A stretch of 64,000 nt of DNA from Winogradskyella jejuensis (GTDB lineage: Bacteria; Bacteroidota; Bacteroidia; Flavobacteriales; Flavobacteriaceae): the NCBI RefSeq assembly GCF_900129745.1, contig NZ_FQWS01000002.1:558001-622000 (forward strand), in the 5' to 3' direction. Below are positions 8,671 through 17,728 of this stretch, piece after piece. The number at the start of each line of letters is the position of its first letter. Position 1 is the first letter of the stretch. The notes under the pieces are model-generated. The model was not told where the DNA came from. It saw nothing but the letters and a program-made list of their open reading frames with translations, and ran no database searches. A program made the translations under genes and the position numbers.

Positions 8671-10578
8671 ATGAGTAAGATTATTGGAATTGACTTAGGA
8701 ACAACCAACTCTTGCGTTTCAGTAATGGAAGGTAACGAGCCTGTTGTAATCCCTAATGCAGAAGGTAAACGCACCACGCCTTCGGTCATTGCTTTCGTAG
8801 AAGGTGGTGAAATTAAAGTTGGTGATCCAGCAAAAAGACAAGCTGTAACAAACCCTACAAAAACCGTTTATTCTATTAAGCGTTTTATGGGTAACAAATA
8901 TTCTGAATCTAAGAATGAGGCAGAGCGTGTACCTTATACAGTTGTTAAAGGTGATAATGACACACCTCGTGTAGACATTGATGGTCGTTTATATACGCCA
9001 CAAGAGTTATCTGCAATGATTCTACAGAAAATGAAGAAAACAGCTGAGGATTATTTAGGTACAGATGTGTCTAGAGCAGTTATTACCGTACCAGCATATT
9101 TTAACGATGCACAACGTCAGGCAACTAAAGAAGCTGGAGAAATTGCTGGTCTTAAAGTAGAGCGTATTATCAATGAGCCTACAGCCGCAGCTTTAGCTTA
9201 TGGTATGGACAAAAAAGGTACTGACCAGAAAATCGTAGTATTCGATTTTGGTGGTGGTACGCATGATGTTTCTATCTTAGAATTAGGAGATGGTGTATTT
9301 GAAGTATTATCTACAGATGGTGATACACACTTAGGTGGTGATGATGTTGATGAAAGAATTATCGATTGGTTAGCTGAAGAGTTTATCAAGGATGAAGATA
9401 TGGATTTACGTAAAGACCCAATGGCTTTACAACGTCTCAAAGAAGCGGCTGAAAAAGCTAAAATTGAATTATCTTCTTCGTCTCAAACAGAAATCAACTT
9501 GCCTTACGTAACAGCAACAGCAAGCGGACCAAAACACTTGGTACGTACATTAACACGTTCTAAATTTGAGCAGTTAATTGACGACTTAATTAAAAGAACT
9601 ATCGAGCCATGTGAGTCAGCGTTAAAGGCCGCAGGTTTATCAAAATCAGATATCGATGAGATTATTTTGGTTGGTGGTTCTACACGTATCCCAGCAGTAC
9701 AAGAAGCTGTAGAGAAATTCTTCGGAAAAGCGCCAAGTAAAGGTGTAAACCCAGACGAAGTTGTATCTCTAGGTGCAGGAATCCAAGGTGGTGTATTAAC
9801 AGGTGATGTGAAAGACGTTCTTTTATTAGACGTAACACCATTATCTCTTGGTATCGAAACTATGGGGAATGTGATGACAAAGTTGATTGAAGCAAATACG
9901 ACAATCCCAACAAAGAAGTCACAAGTATTCTCAACGGCAGCGGACAATCAGCCATCGGTAGAAATTCACGTTTTACAAGGTGAACGTCCAATGGCAGCAG
10001 ATAATAAAACAATTGGTCGTTTCCACTTAGATGGTATTCCACCAGCAAAAAGAGGAACACCACAAATTGAAGTGACTTTTGATATTGATGCCAACGGTAT
10101 CATTAAAGTGTCTGCTGAAGATAAAGCAACAGGTAAGAAACAAGATATCCGTATCGAAGCATCTTCAGGATTAACAGAAGAAGAAATTGCAAAAATGAAA
10201 GCCGAAGCAGAAGCTAATGCTGAAGCAGATGCAAAAGCAAAAGAAACTGCTGAAAAATTAAATCAAGCTGATGCTATGATTTTCCAAACTGAAAGTCAGT
10301 TATCAGAGTTTGGTGATAAATTATCAGACGATAAGAAAAAGCCTATTGAAGATGCGCTTGAAGAATTAAAGAAAGCGTACGAGACTAAAGATATCGCTGT
10401 TATCGAGCCAGCTTTAGAGAAAATCAATGAAGCTTGGAAAGTGGCTAGCGAAGAAATGTACAAAGCACAAGCCGAAGCTCAAGGTGGCGCTCAACCTGGA
10501 CCAGATGCTGGTGCACAAGGTCAGCCAGCTGATGAGAGTAGCGATGTGGAGGATGTAGACTTCGAAGAAGTGAAGTAA
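8671..10578 (+). CDS. dnaK: Molecular chaperone DnaK (Hsp70)
   Basis: A full-length 635-residue Hsp70. The ATPase domain opens with [12 protein letters not shown], has [17 protein letters not shown], the phosphate-2 motif [13 protein letters not shown] and the adenosine motif [13 protein letters not shown]; the hydrophobic linker is [18 protein letters not shown]. The substrate-binding domain and helical lid follow, ending in the acidic [10 protein letters not shown] tail. The histidine in GGGTHDVS, where many Hsp70s have phenylalanine, is common in flavobacteria. No grpE or dnaJ adjoins, so it is a single-gene unit with its own terminator; no CIRCE element is visible. Confidence 0.98.
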   Translation: MSKIIGIDLGTTNSCVSVMEGNEPVVIPNAEGKRTTPSVIAFVEGGEIKVGDPAKRQAVTNPTKTVYSIKRFMGNKYSESKNEAERVPYTVVKGDNDTPRVDIDGRLYTPQELSAMILQKMKKTAEDYLGTDVSRAVITVPAYFNDAQRQATKEAGEIAGLKVERIINEPTAAALAYGMDKKGTDQKIVVFDFGGGTHDVSILELGDGVFEVLSTDGDTHLGGDDVDERIIDWLAEEFIKDEDMDLRKDPMALQRLKEAAEKAKIELSSSSQTEINLPYVTATASGPKHLVRTLTRSKFEQLIDDLIKRTIEPCESALKAAGLSKSDIDEIILVGGSTRIPAVQEAVEKFFGKAPSKGVNPDEVVSLGAGIQGGVLTGDVKDVLLLDVTPLSLGIETMGNVMTKLIEANTTIPTKKSQVFSTAADNQPSVEIHVLQGERPMAADNKTIGRFHLDGIPPAKRGTPQIEVTFDIDANGIIKVSAEDKATGKKQDIRIEASSGLTEEEIAKMKAEAEANAEADAKAKETAEKLNQADAMIFQTESQLSEFGDKLSDDKKKPIEDALEELKKAYETKDIAVIEPALEKINEAWKVASEEMYKAQAEAQGGAQPGPDAGAQGQPADESSDVEDVDFEEVK

Positions 10579-10586
10579 GCAGAGAG

Positions 10587-10642
10587 CAATCTCGAAAAAT
10601 TCGAGATTGTGCGAATCGCTTATTCCGAACTTGTTTCGGAAT
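10587..10642 (+). repeat. Two perfect hairpins in tandem downstream of dnaK
   Basis: The first pairs CAATCTCGAA with TTCGAGATTG over an AAA loop (10587-10609); the second pairs ATTCCGAA with TTCGGAAT (10622-10642). Neither has a T run, and the true terminator lies 80 bases on. The second resembles the TTCCGAC/GTCGGAA hairpins in the two repeat copies near 13.2 and 22.5 kb. Confidence 0.6.
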
Positions 10643-10720
10643 CTTCTGAAAAAATTACAGCATTTTGATGAAGCAAAAGCAATATTAACGCATGTCGATA
10701 TTGTAATGGTAATCAAAATA

Positions 10721-10754
10721 AAAAACGCAACCGTTAATTCGGTTGCGTTTTTTT
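10721..10754 (+). terminator. Terminator of dnaK
   Basis: AACGCAACC pairs with GGTTGCGTT over an eight-base loop and is followed by a T run; the A run before it makes it potentially bidirectional. Confidence 0.85.
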
Positions 10755-10860
10755 ATGTCTAAAATTTATGTTGGGCTTTTTTATAAGTAAATCTTAACAC
10801 GATATTAATAGAAACATCTCAGCATATTCTTATCTTATAAATAACACAAAAATCAAACTC

Positions 10861-11865
10861 ATGAAAGTAAAAGCATACGCAGCAAAAGAAGCAAAAGGAG
10901 AATTACAACCATTCGAGTACGAGCTCGGTGATATCGATAAAGAACAAGTAGATATTAAAGTGGATTATTGTGGCTTATGTCATAGCGATATAAGTATGAT
11001 TAATAATGACTGGGGCATGTCTGAGTATCCCTTGGTTCCAGGGCACGAGATTGTAGGAGAAGTTATCAATGTTGGTAGCGAGGTCAAGGGTTTAAAAAAA
11101 GGAGATAAGGTAGGCATGGGATGGTACAGTGCATCTTGTATGCATTGCAATCAATGTATGGACGGAAAGCAACATTTGTGTAATACGGCAGAGGCCACAA
11201 TTGTGGGTCGTCATGGTGGATTTGCAGATGTTGTTCGTGGACATTGGTCGTGGGCAACAGTCTTACCAGAAGGCATCGATATGTCAAAAGCCGGACCTTT
11301 ATTCTGTGGTGGAATTACAGTGTTTAATCCAATAGTTTTATCAGGCGTTAAACCAACAGATAAGGTTGGTGTGATTGGTATTGGAGGCTTAGGACACATG
11401 GCTTTAAAGTTTTTAAAAGCTTGGGGATGTGAGGTTACAGCATTTACATCTAATAAGAGTAAAGAAGATGCTCTTAAAAAAATGGGAGCTCATAATGTTG
11501 TAGATTCCACAAACTCCGATGAGTTAGAACGTATCACAGGAACTTTAGATTTTATTTTAAACACAACCAATGTAAAATTAGATTGGGATGCCTATTTAAC
11601 CACATTAGCGCCACAAGGAAAATTACATACGGTTGGTGCCGTATTAGAGCCTATGGAAATACCAGCCTTTAGTATGATTTCTGGTGAAAAATCTGTTGGG
11701 GGAAGTCCGTTAGGAAGTATAGCGCTAACACGAAAAATGCTAGAATTCTGTGTGCGTCATGATATTTATCCTACGGTTGAAGAATTTAAAATGGAAGATG
11801 TTAATAAAGCAATCAAGCATCTACATGATGGGAAAGCACGTTTTAGGCTAGTTCTTAAAGCCTAA
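10861..11865 (+). CDS. Zinc-dependent NAD(P) alcohol dehydrogenase (cinnamyl/YahK type)
   Basis: A 334-residue medium-chain dehydrogenase. The catalytic zinc site is marked by CGLCHSDI and PGHEIVGEV, and the structural zinc cysteines by ASCMHCNQCMDGKQHLC. The Rossmann nucleotide-binding loop GVIGIGGLGHMALKF follows. Sequence and length place it with the cinnamyl-alcohol dehydrogenase/YahK group, which reduces a broad range of aldehydes, mostly with NADPH. It is a single gene with a hairpin terminator of its own. The physiological substrate is not deducible. Confidence 0.93.
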   Translation: MKVKAYAAKEAKGELQPFEYELGDIDKEQVDIKVDYCGLCHSDISMINNDWGMSEYPLVPGHEIVGEVINVGSEVKGLKKGDKVGMGWYSASCMHCNQCMDGKQHLCNTAEATIVGRHGGFADVVRGHWSWATVLPEGIDMSKAGPLFCGGITVFNPIVLSGVKPTDKVGVIGIGGLGHMALKFLKAWGCEVTAFTSNKSKEDALKKMGAHNVVDSTNSDELERITGTLDFILNTTNVKLDWDAYLTTLAPQGKLHTVGAVLEPMEIPAFSMISGEKSVGGSPLGSIALTRKMLEFCVRHDIYPTVEEFKMEDVNKAIKHLHDGKARFRLVLKA

Positions 11866-11886
11866 AACAGATGCTCATTAAGTCAC

Positions 11887-11915
11887 AAGCGTAATCCAAA
11901 CGATTACGCTTTTTT
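11887..11915 (+). terminator. Terminator of the alcohol dehydrogenase gene
   Basis: AAGCGTAATC pairs perfectly with GATTACGCTT over a five-base loop, followed by a T run. Confidence 0.85.
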
Positions 11916-11952
11916 CGTTTATTAGTTTTACTTTGCATTCAAACTAAAACAA

Positions 11953-13182
11953 ATGTCTTTTTCATTAAAAATAAAATCGAACTATCAGCATAAGCGCTTG
12001 GCCGTAAAATTAAATGCAAAAGGCGAACAATCTGTTGTAAAGGGTCATCCCTGGGTGTTCTCTAATAGTATTGTAAAGATTAATGAGGAAGCCAAAACCG
12101 GTGATTTAGCTATTATTTTCAGCAAGAATAAAAATAAAGTTGTTGGTATAGGTTTGTATGATGAGAAATCGCCTATCCGAATAAAAATCATTCACAATGC
12201 ACATACTAAGGCAGATGTAAATGCTGAATTTTTTCATGATAAAATTGAAAAGGCTTTTGCCTTACGAACTGAATTATTAGCAACCAATACCAATAGTTAC
12301 CGTTTACTTTTTGGAGAAAATGATGGCTTCCCAGGACTTATTGCTGATGTTTATGCTGAGGTATTGGTTGTAAAATTGTATTCAGAAATATGGTTGCCTT
12401 ATTTAGACCCTATTTTAAAAAGTTTGCAGCAAATTTCTATGGCGAAAACTGTAGTCATGCGTTTGAGTCGCAACCTCCAAAACAGCAATAATCATAACTT
12501 AAAAGATGGTGCTATTATTTATGGTGTTTTAGAAGATGAGGTTGTTCAATTTGTGGAGCATGGCATTCATTTTTCGGCAAACGTTATTAAAGGTCACAAA
12601 ACAGGTTATTTTCTAGACCACCGTGACAATAGAAGACGCGTTGGTGAGTTAAGTAAGGGGAAAACGGTTTTAGATGTTTTCTCGTATGCAGGTGGTTTTT
12701 CGGTACATGCATTAGCTAATGGTGCAGAAGAAGTCACAAGTTTAGATATCAGCAAACAGGCTTTAGATATGGCACGTGAAAACGGGAAGTTGAATGACTA
12801 CCAAGGCATTCATAAAACTATTTCTGGAGATGCTTTTGCAGAAATGAAAAAAATGATTGAAAAAGCAAAGCGCTTCGACGTCGTTGTGATTGACCCACCA
12901 AGTTTTGCCAAACAACAGTCTGAAATTGAATTAGCCAAAAAGAAATATGCCCAACTGGCAGAGTTAGGAGCGCAATTAACCGCAAAAAACGGGTTGTTAG
13001 TTTTAGCCTCTTGTTCATCTAGAATATTAGCACAATCTTTTTTTGATTTAAATCAACGTGTTTTAAGTTCGCATCCCCGTTTATTTGAAACGATTCTAAA
13101 AACCAAACACGATATAGATCATCCAGTATCTTTCCCCGAAGGTGCTTATTTAAAGTGTGGATATTATAAATTTTTGGAATAA
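11953..13182 (+). CDS. rlmI: 23S rRNA cytosine-5 methyltransferase (RlmI-like)
   Basis: A 409-residue class I SAM-dependent RNA methyltransferase. An N-terminal PUA-like domain (VVKGHPWVFSNSI) is followed by an EEHEE-type middle region and a C-terminal Rossmann domain with VLDVFSYAGGFSVHALANGA for SAM binding, VVIDPPSFAK, and LASCSSR, whose cysteine fits the catalytic position. E. coli RlmI modifies C1962 of 23S rRNA; the same target is likely but inferred. It stands alone, with repeat-rich DNA downstream. Confidence 0.88.
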   Translation: MSFSLKIKSNYQHKRLAVKLNAKGEQSVVKGHPWVFSNSIVKINEEAKTGDLAIIFSKNKNKVVGIGLYDEKSPIRIKIIHNAHTKADVNAEFFHDKIEKAFALRTELLATNTNSYRLLFGENDGFPGLIADVYAEVLVVKLYSEIWLPYLDPILKSLQQISMAKTVVMRLSRNLQNSNNHNLKDGAIIYGVLEDEVVQFVEHGIHFSANVIKGHKTGYFLDHRDNRRRVGELSKGKTVLDVFSYAGGFSVHALANGAEEVTSLDISKQALDMARENGKLNDYQGIHKTISGDAFAEMKKMIEKAKRFDVVVIDPPSFAKQQSEIELAKKKYAQLAELGAQLTAKNGLLVLASCSSRILAQSFFDLNQRVLSSHPRLFETILKTKHDIDHPVSFPEGAYLKCGYYKFLE

Positions 13183-13229
13183 TCGAAGTAGATGTTTCCA
13201 CTCACAACTCCTCCGTTCCGATTGGTTCA

Positions 13230-13431
13230 AATTCCGACATAGTCGGAAGCTATGATTTTCAGAAATAACTCGCCAATTATTATTGTTTAGATAGTAATAC
13301 AAGGATAGGAGTATAATTTTAATAAAATGAAAACTCGTTATTTAACAGGCGAGTGGTGCTTTAGCAATTTCATAATAAATAGTATTGAATTTTTGGTTCG
13401 TTTTGTTTCAAGACAAAATGAAAGTACTAAA
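13230..13431 (+). repeat. Structured intergenic repeat, copy 1
   Basis: It fills most of the 350-base gap between rlmI and the flavoprotein gene. It starts with a perfect hairpin (TTCCGAC, loop ATA, GTCGGAA; 13232-13248), then GATTTTCAGAAATA (13254-13267), then a long-range stem ACTCGCC (13268-13274) with GGCGAGT (13348-13354). It ends with the run from AATTTCATAATAAAT to the hairpin-forming TTCGTTTTGT...ACAAAATGAA. The same parts in the same order occur at 22513-22704. No reading frame is apparent; the 13183-13229 part holds nothing I recognise. Confidence 0.75.
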
Positions 13432-13476
13432 TATTTCAGACAAATTATTGTTATGCACGCATAACATTTTTTTAAT

Positions 13477-13484
13477 TATATTTG
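13477..13484 (+). promoter_or_regulatory. -7 box of the flavoprotein gene
   Basis: TATATTTG, matching TAnnTTTG. A TTG lies 26 bases upstream, which is a loose fit for the -33 element. Transcription would begin near 13490, downstream of the longest possible start at 13482 and so favouring the ATG at 13533. Confidence 0.5.
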
Positions 13485-13532
13485 GAAAAACTAAGTTTAA
13501 CTAATAGATTCCCGTTTTCACGGGAAATAAAT

Positions 13533-14480
13533 ATGCAAACAAAACTCACCCAACTGCTTAATATAAAATACCCAATAATTCAAGCACCAATGTTCTTGGT
13601 TTCTAACGTAGCTATGGTAACAGAAGCTATGAATGCAGGTATTGCAGGTTGTATTCCAGCTTTAAATTATAGAACATTAGAAGAGTTAAGAGCAGCACTA
13701 AAACAGTTAAAAGCGAATAAGCCAGAAGGCGGTTCATTTGGGTTTAATTTAATTGTAAACAAATCTAACGTAAAGTACAAAGGGCAATTAGAAGTTATTT
13801 GTGAAGAAGGTTGCGATTTCATCATTACATCATTAGGAAGCCCAGAAGAAACCATTAAACAAGCACACAAAGCTGGAATTAAAGTATTTTGTGATGTAGT
13901 AGATTTAAAATTTGCTAAAAAGGTAGAAGGTTTAGGTGCAGATGCAGCTATTGCTGTAAATAACGAAGCTGGCGGTCATCGCGGAAATATGACGCCAGAA
14001 GAGTTAACAGGATTACTAAGTAAAGAATTATCGATTCCTGTGATTTCTGCAGGCGGTGTAGGCTGTAAAGCAGATATTGATAAAATGTTGAGTTACGGCG
14101 CGGAAGGTGTTTCCGTTGGTAGCCCATTTATAGCTTCAATAGAAGCAGGAGTAACTGACGAGTACAAGCAAGCCTGTGTAGATTACGGCGCAGACGATAT
14201 TGTAATGACAGAGCGCATTTCTGGTACACCGTGTACGGTGATTAATACACCTTATGTTCAGAAAATAGGAACTAAACAAACTTGGCTAGAATCTGTTTTA
14301 AACAAAAACCGAAAGCTTAAGAAGTGGGTGAAGATGATTCGTTTTTCAATTGGTATGAAAGCCACAGAAAAAGCCGCTAAAAAAGCGACTTACAAAACGG
14401 TATGGGTAGCTGGACCTAGTATTGAGCACACTAAGGAAATACTTCCTGTTAAAGATATTGTGGCTAAATTAACTACATAA
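13533..14480 (+). CDS. Nitronate monooxygenase-like FMN oxidoreductase
   Basis: A 315-residue TIM-barrel flavoprotein of the 2-nitropropane dioxygenase/FabK-related family. It begins with TQLLNIKYPIIQAPMFLVSN and has AVNNEAGGHRG, PVISAGGVGCKADIDKMLSYGAEGVSVGSPFIAS, which form the FMN-phosphate site. The ATG at 13533 is chosen because upstream residues are not family-like and the likely promoter overlaps them. Members oxidise nitronates or serve as NAD(P)H:quinone reductases or enoyl reductases; which applies here is open. A small hairpin CCCGT/ACGGG sits about 10 bases before the start. Confidence 0.88.
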   Translation: MQTKLTQLLNIKYPIIQAPMFLVSNVAMVTEAMNAGIAGCIPALNYRTLEELRAALKQLKANKPEGGSFGFNLIVNKSNVKYKGQLEVICEEGCDFIITSLGSPEETIKQAHKAGIKVFCDVVDLKFAKKVEGLGADAAIAVNNEAGGHRGNMTPEELTGLLSKELSIPVISAGGVGCKADIDKMLSYGAEGVSVGSPFIASIEAGVTDEYKQACVDYGADDIVMTERISGTPCTVINTPYVQKIGTKQTWLESVLNKNRKLKKWVKMIRFSIGMKATEKAAKKATYKTVWVAGPSIEHTKEILPVKDIVAKLTT

Positions 14481-14499
14481 TTTACCAATGCTATATTAT

Positions 14500-14507
14500 T
14501 ATATTTG
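14500..14507 (+). promoter_or_regulatory. -7 box of the membrane AraC-type regulator gene
   Basis: TATATTTG, a match to TAnnTTTG, 21 bases before the ATG. The palindrome that follows begins two bases later. Confidence 0.5.
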
Positions 14508-14508
14508 T

Positions 14509-14528
14509 AAAGGTTTTTAAAAACCTTT
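14509..14528 (+). promoter_or_regulatory. Perfect 20-base palindrome touching a start codon
   Basis: AAAGGTTTTT followed directly by AAAAACCTTT, ending one base before the ATG at 14529. It spans the expected transcript start, so it could be an operator (perhaps autoregulatory) or a hairpin at the ribosome entry site. There is no T run after it, which argues against a terminator for the upstream gene. Confidence 0.5.
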
Positions 14529-15656
14529 ATGGAAATAAGTAAAATCTTCATCATAATTTTATTATCTCTTGGTGCTATTCAAGGGATTATTTATGGTATA
14601 ATTCTATTTAGGTCTACATCGCAAAACAAACTTGCAAACCGAATCCTATCCATAATTTTATTTATTCTCTCTTATAGGTTAATTGTGCAAGTCATGCGAT
14701 TATTTGGTATTGGGTATTATGATGCTTGGTATTATGCCATGATAGATATAAGTTGGATTCATGGCGCATTATTGTATTTCTACACAAAGGCGCATTTATA
14801 CTCTAAATTTAAATTTAAGACAAAGGATTTATGGCATTTTATTCCTGTAGCACTGCAAATCATATTTAGCATTTTTGTAAGACTACAAAATTTATATTGG
14901 GACGGTACTAAAGAGAGTCTATCTTGGTTGGGTTATTATGGCTATGTGGTTTGGATGAATAACCCCACAATCTATATCGTTGCCAGTATTCTCATTATTA
15001 TTTACACATACAAAGCACTTCAGCTTTTAAAATCTGGAAGAGAAAAATCATTAATTCAAGATAAGAGACAGTCTTGGATACGGCGTATTATTCGTTCTTT
15101 CTTAATTTATTTTTCTTTTGTTTTAATTGTGCTTTTAGCAGATTTAATAGCCTTTAGCGCTGCAAACGAAGACTCATATTTTTATTTCATACGTTTTTAT
15201 TACTATCCGTTTTTTATTGGTTTAGCCGTATTAACGTATTGGATTGGACTCGAAGGATTCGCAAGACGGAATGAAAAAGAAGAAGCTAAGAAAAATCCAA
15301 TTTCAAAAGAAGATTTTGACAAGCTAAAACGTATTTCAGAACAAGTAGAAGAGGTGATGAGAAATCAAAAACTCTACAAAGACCCAGAACTGTCATTAAA
15401 CAGTTTGGGAAAAACTTTAGATATAAAACCTTATCTCATTTCCAGAAGTGTTAGTGAAGTTTTTGATGTTAGATTCAATGACTATATAAATAAATACCGA
15501 GTTAATGAAGTTCAAGAGCTGCTTAAGGACGAAGAAAATTTTAAATACACATTACTAAGTTTGGCTTTGGAAGCAGGCTTTAATTCTAAATCCTCTTTTA
15601 ACCGCGCCATAAAAAAACACTTAGGGATTTTACCGAGCGACTTAAAATCCAATTGA
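14529..15656 (+). CDS. Membrane-anchored AraC-family regulator
   Basis: A 375-residue protein with about seven hydrophobic helices in the first 240 residues and a C-terminal AraC-type DNA-binding domain of about 100 residues (LGKTLDIKPYLISRSVSEV, then FNDYINKYRVNEVQELL and ALEAGFNSKSSFNRAIKKHLGILPSD). Such proteins in Bacteroidota are thought to sense a membrane or periplasmic signal and act directly on DNA. No obvious target beyond its own palindromic upstream region and the downstream secreted proteins. The signal is unknown. Confidence 0.85.
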   Translation: MEISKIFIIILLSLGAIQGIIYGIILFRSTSQNKLANRILSIILFILSYRLIVQVMRLFGIGYYDAWYYAMIDISWIHGALLYFYTKAHLYSKFKFKTKDLWHFIPVALQIIFSIFVRLQNLYWDGTKESLSWLGYYGYVVWMNNPTIYIVASILIIIYTYKALQLLKSGREKSLIQDKRQSWIRRIIRSFLIYFSFVLIVLLADLIAFSAANEDSYFYFIRFYYYPFFIGLAVLTYWIGLEGFARRNEKEEAKKNPISKEDFDKLKRISEQVEEVMRNQKLYKDPELSLNSLGKTLDIKPYLISRSVSEVFDVRFNDYINKYRVNEVQELLKDEENFKYTLLSLALEAGFNSKSSFNRAIKKHLGILPSDLKSN

Positions 15657-15741
15657 GTTCCATTTTTAAAATTGACCCTAATAATTCATAAAAACTGTGT
15701 TTCAAATTGCAAATTGAAACGATATGCATTAGTGAATACTA

Positions 15742-15749
15742 TAGGTTTG
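15742..15749 (+). promoter_or_regulatory. -7 box of the 15772 gene
   Basis: TAGGTTTG fits TAnnTTTG and lies 22 bases before the ATG. It suggests transcription independent of the regulator gene upstream. Confidence 0.45.
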
Positions 15750-15771
15750 CTCAAAACTTAAATATTATATA

Positions 15772-16164
15772 ATGAAAAGATTTCAATTATTTTTCTGTGC
15801 AGCCGTGCTATCTTTTACAACTTCTATTCACTCACAATCTAAAGATTTAGACTTAAACGTTTTAAAAGGTACTTGGAAACTTGACATGAGTCCGCAAGAC
15901 AAAACAGATAACAACTTTGCTACGATGAAAATTACCAAAATTGACAATAGCACATTTAAAGGTGAGTTCTATCGCGAAGGTGTACGAATTAGAGAAGGTC
16001 GTATCAATACGCAACTAGGTATTATTTATGGCACTTTAATTTCTGGTGATAATTCTGGAGAGTATAATACCACTTTTTATTACAAAAATGGAGCACTACA
16101 TGGTACAACACATTCAGTACACAAGGATTTTTTAGCTGTATGGATTGGAACTAAAATGAATTAA
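15772..16164 (+). CDS. Small secreted beta-rich protein of unknown function
   Basis: A 130-residue product with a signal peptide (MKRFQLFFCAAVLSFTTSIHSQ) and a short mature domain of alternating strands: LKGTWKLDMSP, MKITKIDNSTFKGEFY, GVRIREGRIN, YNTTFYYKNGALHGTTHS, LAVWIGTKM. The opening GTWKL and the strand pattern recall lipocalin-like or other small beta-barrel binding proteins, but no motif fixes the family. It lies three bases upstream of the alpha/beta hydrolase lipoprotein gene, so the two exported proteins are probably made from one message. Confidence 0.7.
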   Translation: MKRFQLFFCAAVLSFTTSIHSQSKDLDLNVLKGTWKLDMSPQDKTDNNFATMKITKIDNSTFKGEFYREGVRIREGRINTQLGIIYGTLISGDNSGEYNTTFYYKNGALHGTTHSVHKDFLAVWIGTKMN

Positions 16165-16167
16165 AAA

Positions 16168-17643
16168 ATGATGAAGTACTTAATTAGACTATTATTGTTA
16201 ATCACATTGGTTACGTCTTGTAAAGAGGACAACAACAAGTTTCAGCCAACTTTTATCATTTCTTCAGAAACTACCCATAAAATTCCCGAAAATCAAGATT
16301 TTACTTTCGGATATCTAGAAGTATTAGAAGACAAAAGTAAACCTGAGGGCACAAAATTAAAGCTTCCAGTATATATTTTTAAAAGCCGAAATTCTAACCC
16401 TAGTAAAGACCCAATAATTTATACAGTTGGTGGTCCAGGTTCTTCAACTATGCGTTCTGCACAGTATATGAATTCTTATATGTATTTAGATGATAGAGAC
16501 TTCATTTTATTTGAACAAAGAGGAACACAATATGCGCAACCACATTTAGACTGCCCCGAATGGTCAGAAGCCGTATATAAATCCAATTTACCAAGTTTTG
16601 ATTCTGCTGGGTCAGACAAATTATTTGAAAACGCTGCTAAGCAATGCAAAAAAAGGCTAGAAGAAAAAGGGATTAACCTCAGTACTTACAATACTAATGC
16701 TATTGCAGCTGATATTGTTGATTTAAAAAATGCATTAAACATAGATACTTACAATTTATTATCGCTTTCTTATAGCACTAAAATTGCTCAGGTTTTAATT
16801 AGAGATTATCCCGAAGGTATTAGAAGTGTCGTTATGGACTCTCCATTACCGTTAGAAGTTAATTACGATGAAGAGAGTATAACCAACTTAATGAATGCTT
16901 TAGATACTCTATTTTCTGACTGTCAAACCGACATCGATTGTAGGAAGTCATATCCAAACTTGAAGCATAGATTTTTGAGTTATCTCAAAGAAAAAACTGA
17001 GAACCCTTTAATCGTATCTGTCGCTAATCCCAATACAAAAAAAGAAGAGACTTTTTATCTAACTGGGGCAGATCTAGTTGCAGTTTTTGAAAATGCTTCA
17101 GTTACTAATATTCCTTATGAGATTAATAAGCTTTTAAACAGCGATTTAAGTTCTTTAAAATATCAATTAGCACAACTATTTAATAATAAAGGGTTTGGAG
17201 CAGGACAAGGTATGCGTTTATCAGTCTGGTGTGCTGAGGAAGAGCCATTTAATTCTGAATCTAATATTAAATATGAAGTAAATAAATATAAAGAATTAAA
17301 AGGCCTAAGTTCATCTGTTTTTAGCAAATCTGTATGTGATATATGGGGTGTTAAAAAGGCAAAAGATATCGAGAATGAACCAGTTAAGAGTACCATACCA
17401 GTTCTATTAATTAACGGGGATTATGATAGTGAAACTCCACCGAGATGGGCAAAAAGTATGACTAATAATCTTAGCAATAGTCAACATTTCGTTTTTAAAG
17501 GTTGGCGACATGGACCAACAACAAATTGGAGTAACCAATGCGCTATGGAACTTGCGAATAGTTTTTTTAATAACCCCAATAAAATTGCTGAAGTGGATTG
17601 TTACAAGAAAATCAAAACTCCAAAATTTAAACTAGCGGAATAA
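16168..17643 (+). CDS. Alpha/beta-hydrolase lipoprotein (tripeptidyl-aminopeptidase-like, S33 type)
   Basis: A 491-residue exported hydrolase. The signal ends in LVTSC, so it is a lipoprotein anchored through a cysteine near residue 18. The fold is clear: oxyanion segment VGGPGSSTMRS, FILFEQRGTQYAQP, nucleophile elbow S199-L-S201-Y-S203, acid in NGDYDSETPP (D418) and base in WRHGP (H448). The family elbow is normally G-x-S-x-G; both glycines are serine here, although the triad is intact. Related enzymes cleave N-terminal peptides or prolyl esters. Three bases after the small secreted protein gene. Confidence 0.85.
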   Translation: MMKYLIRLLLLITLVTSCKEDNNKFQPTFIISSETTHKIPENQDFTFGYLEVLEDKSKPEGTKLKLPVYIFKSRNSNPSKDPIIYTVGGPGSSTMRSAQYMNSYMYLDDRDFILFEQRGTQYAQPHLDCPEWSEAVYKSNLPSFDSAGSDKLFENAAKQCKKRLEEKGINLSTYNTNAIAADIVDLKNALNIDTYNLLSLSYSTKIAQVLIRDYPEGIRSVVMDSPLPLEVNYDEESITNLMNALDTLFSDCQTDIDCRKSYPNLKHRFLSYLKEKTENPLIVSVANPNTKKEETFYLTGADLVAVFENASVTNIPYEINKLLNSDLSSLKYQLAQLFNNKGFGAGQGMRLSVWCAEEEPFNSESNIKYEVNKYKELKGLSSSVFSKSVCDIWGVKKAKDIENEPVKSTIPVLLINGDYDSETPPRWAKSMTNNLSNSQHFVFKGWRHGPTTNWSNQCAMELANSFFNNPNKIAEVDCYKKIKTPKFKLAE

Positions 17644-17728
17644 TTATATCAGAGCAGATTTGAATATTTGGTTAAAAATGTAACTTAGTCTAGATTTTAT
17701 GAACTAATACTAAAATTAGACTTGCTTA

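Noticed and set aside
9504-9947. A 147-codon open frame on the strand opposite dnaK
   Set aside because: It lies wholly inside dnaK, has no promoter or family pattern, and its composition is what the antisense of a conserved gene gives.
10414-10716. A 100-codon minus-strand frame covering the end of dnaK and its hairpins
   Set aside because: It overlaps dnaK and runs through two perfect hairpins; the protein has no recognisable features.
14509-14528. Palindrome as terminator of the flavoprotein gene
   Set aside because: No T run follows, it is pressed against the next start codon, and a promoter box lies directly before it.
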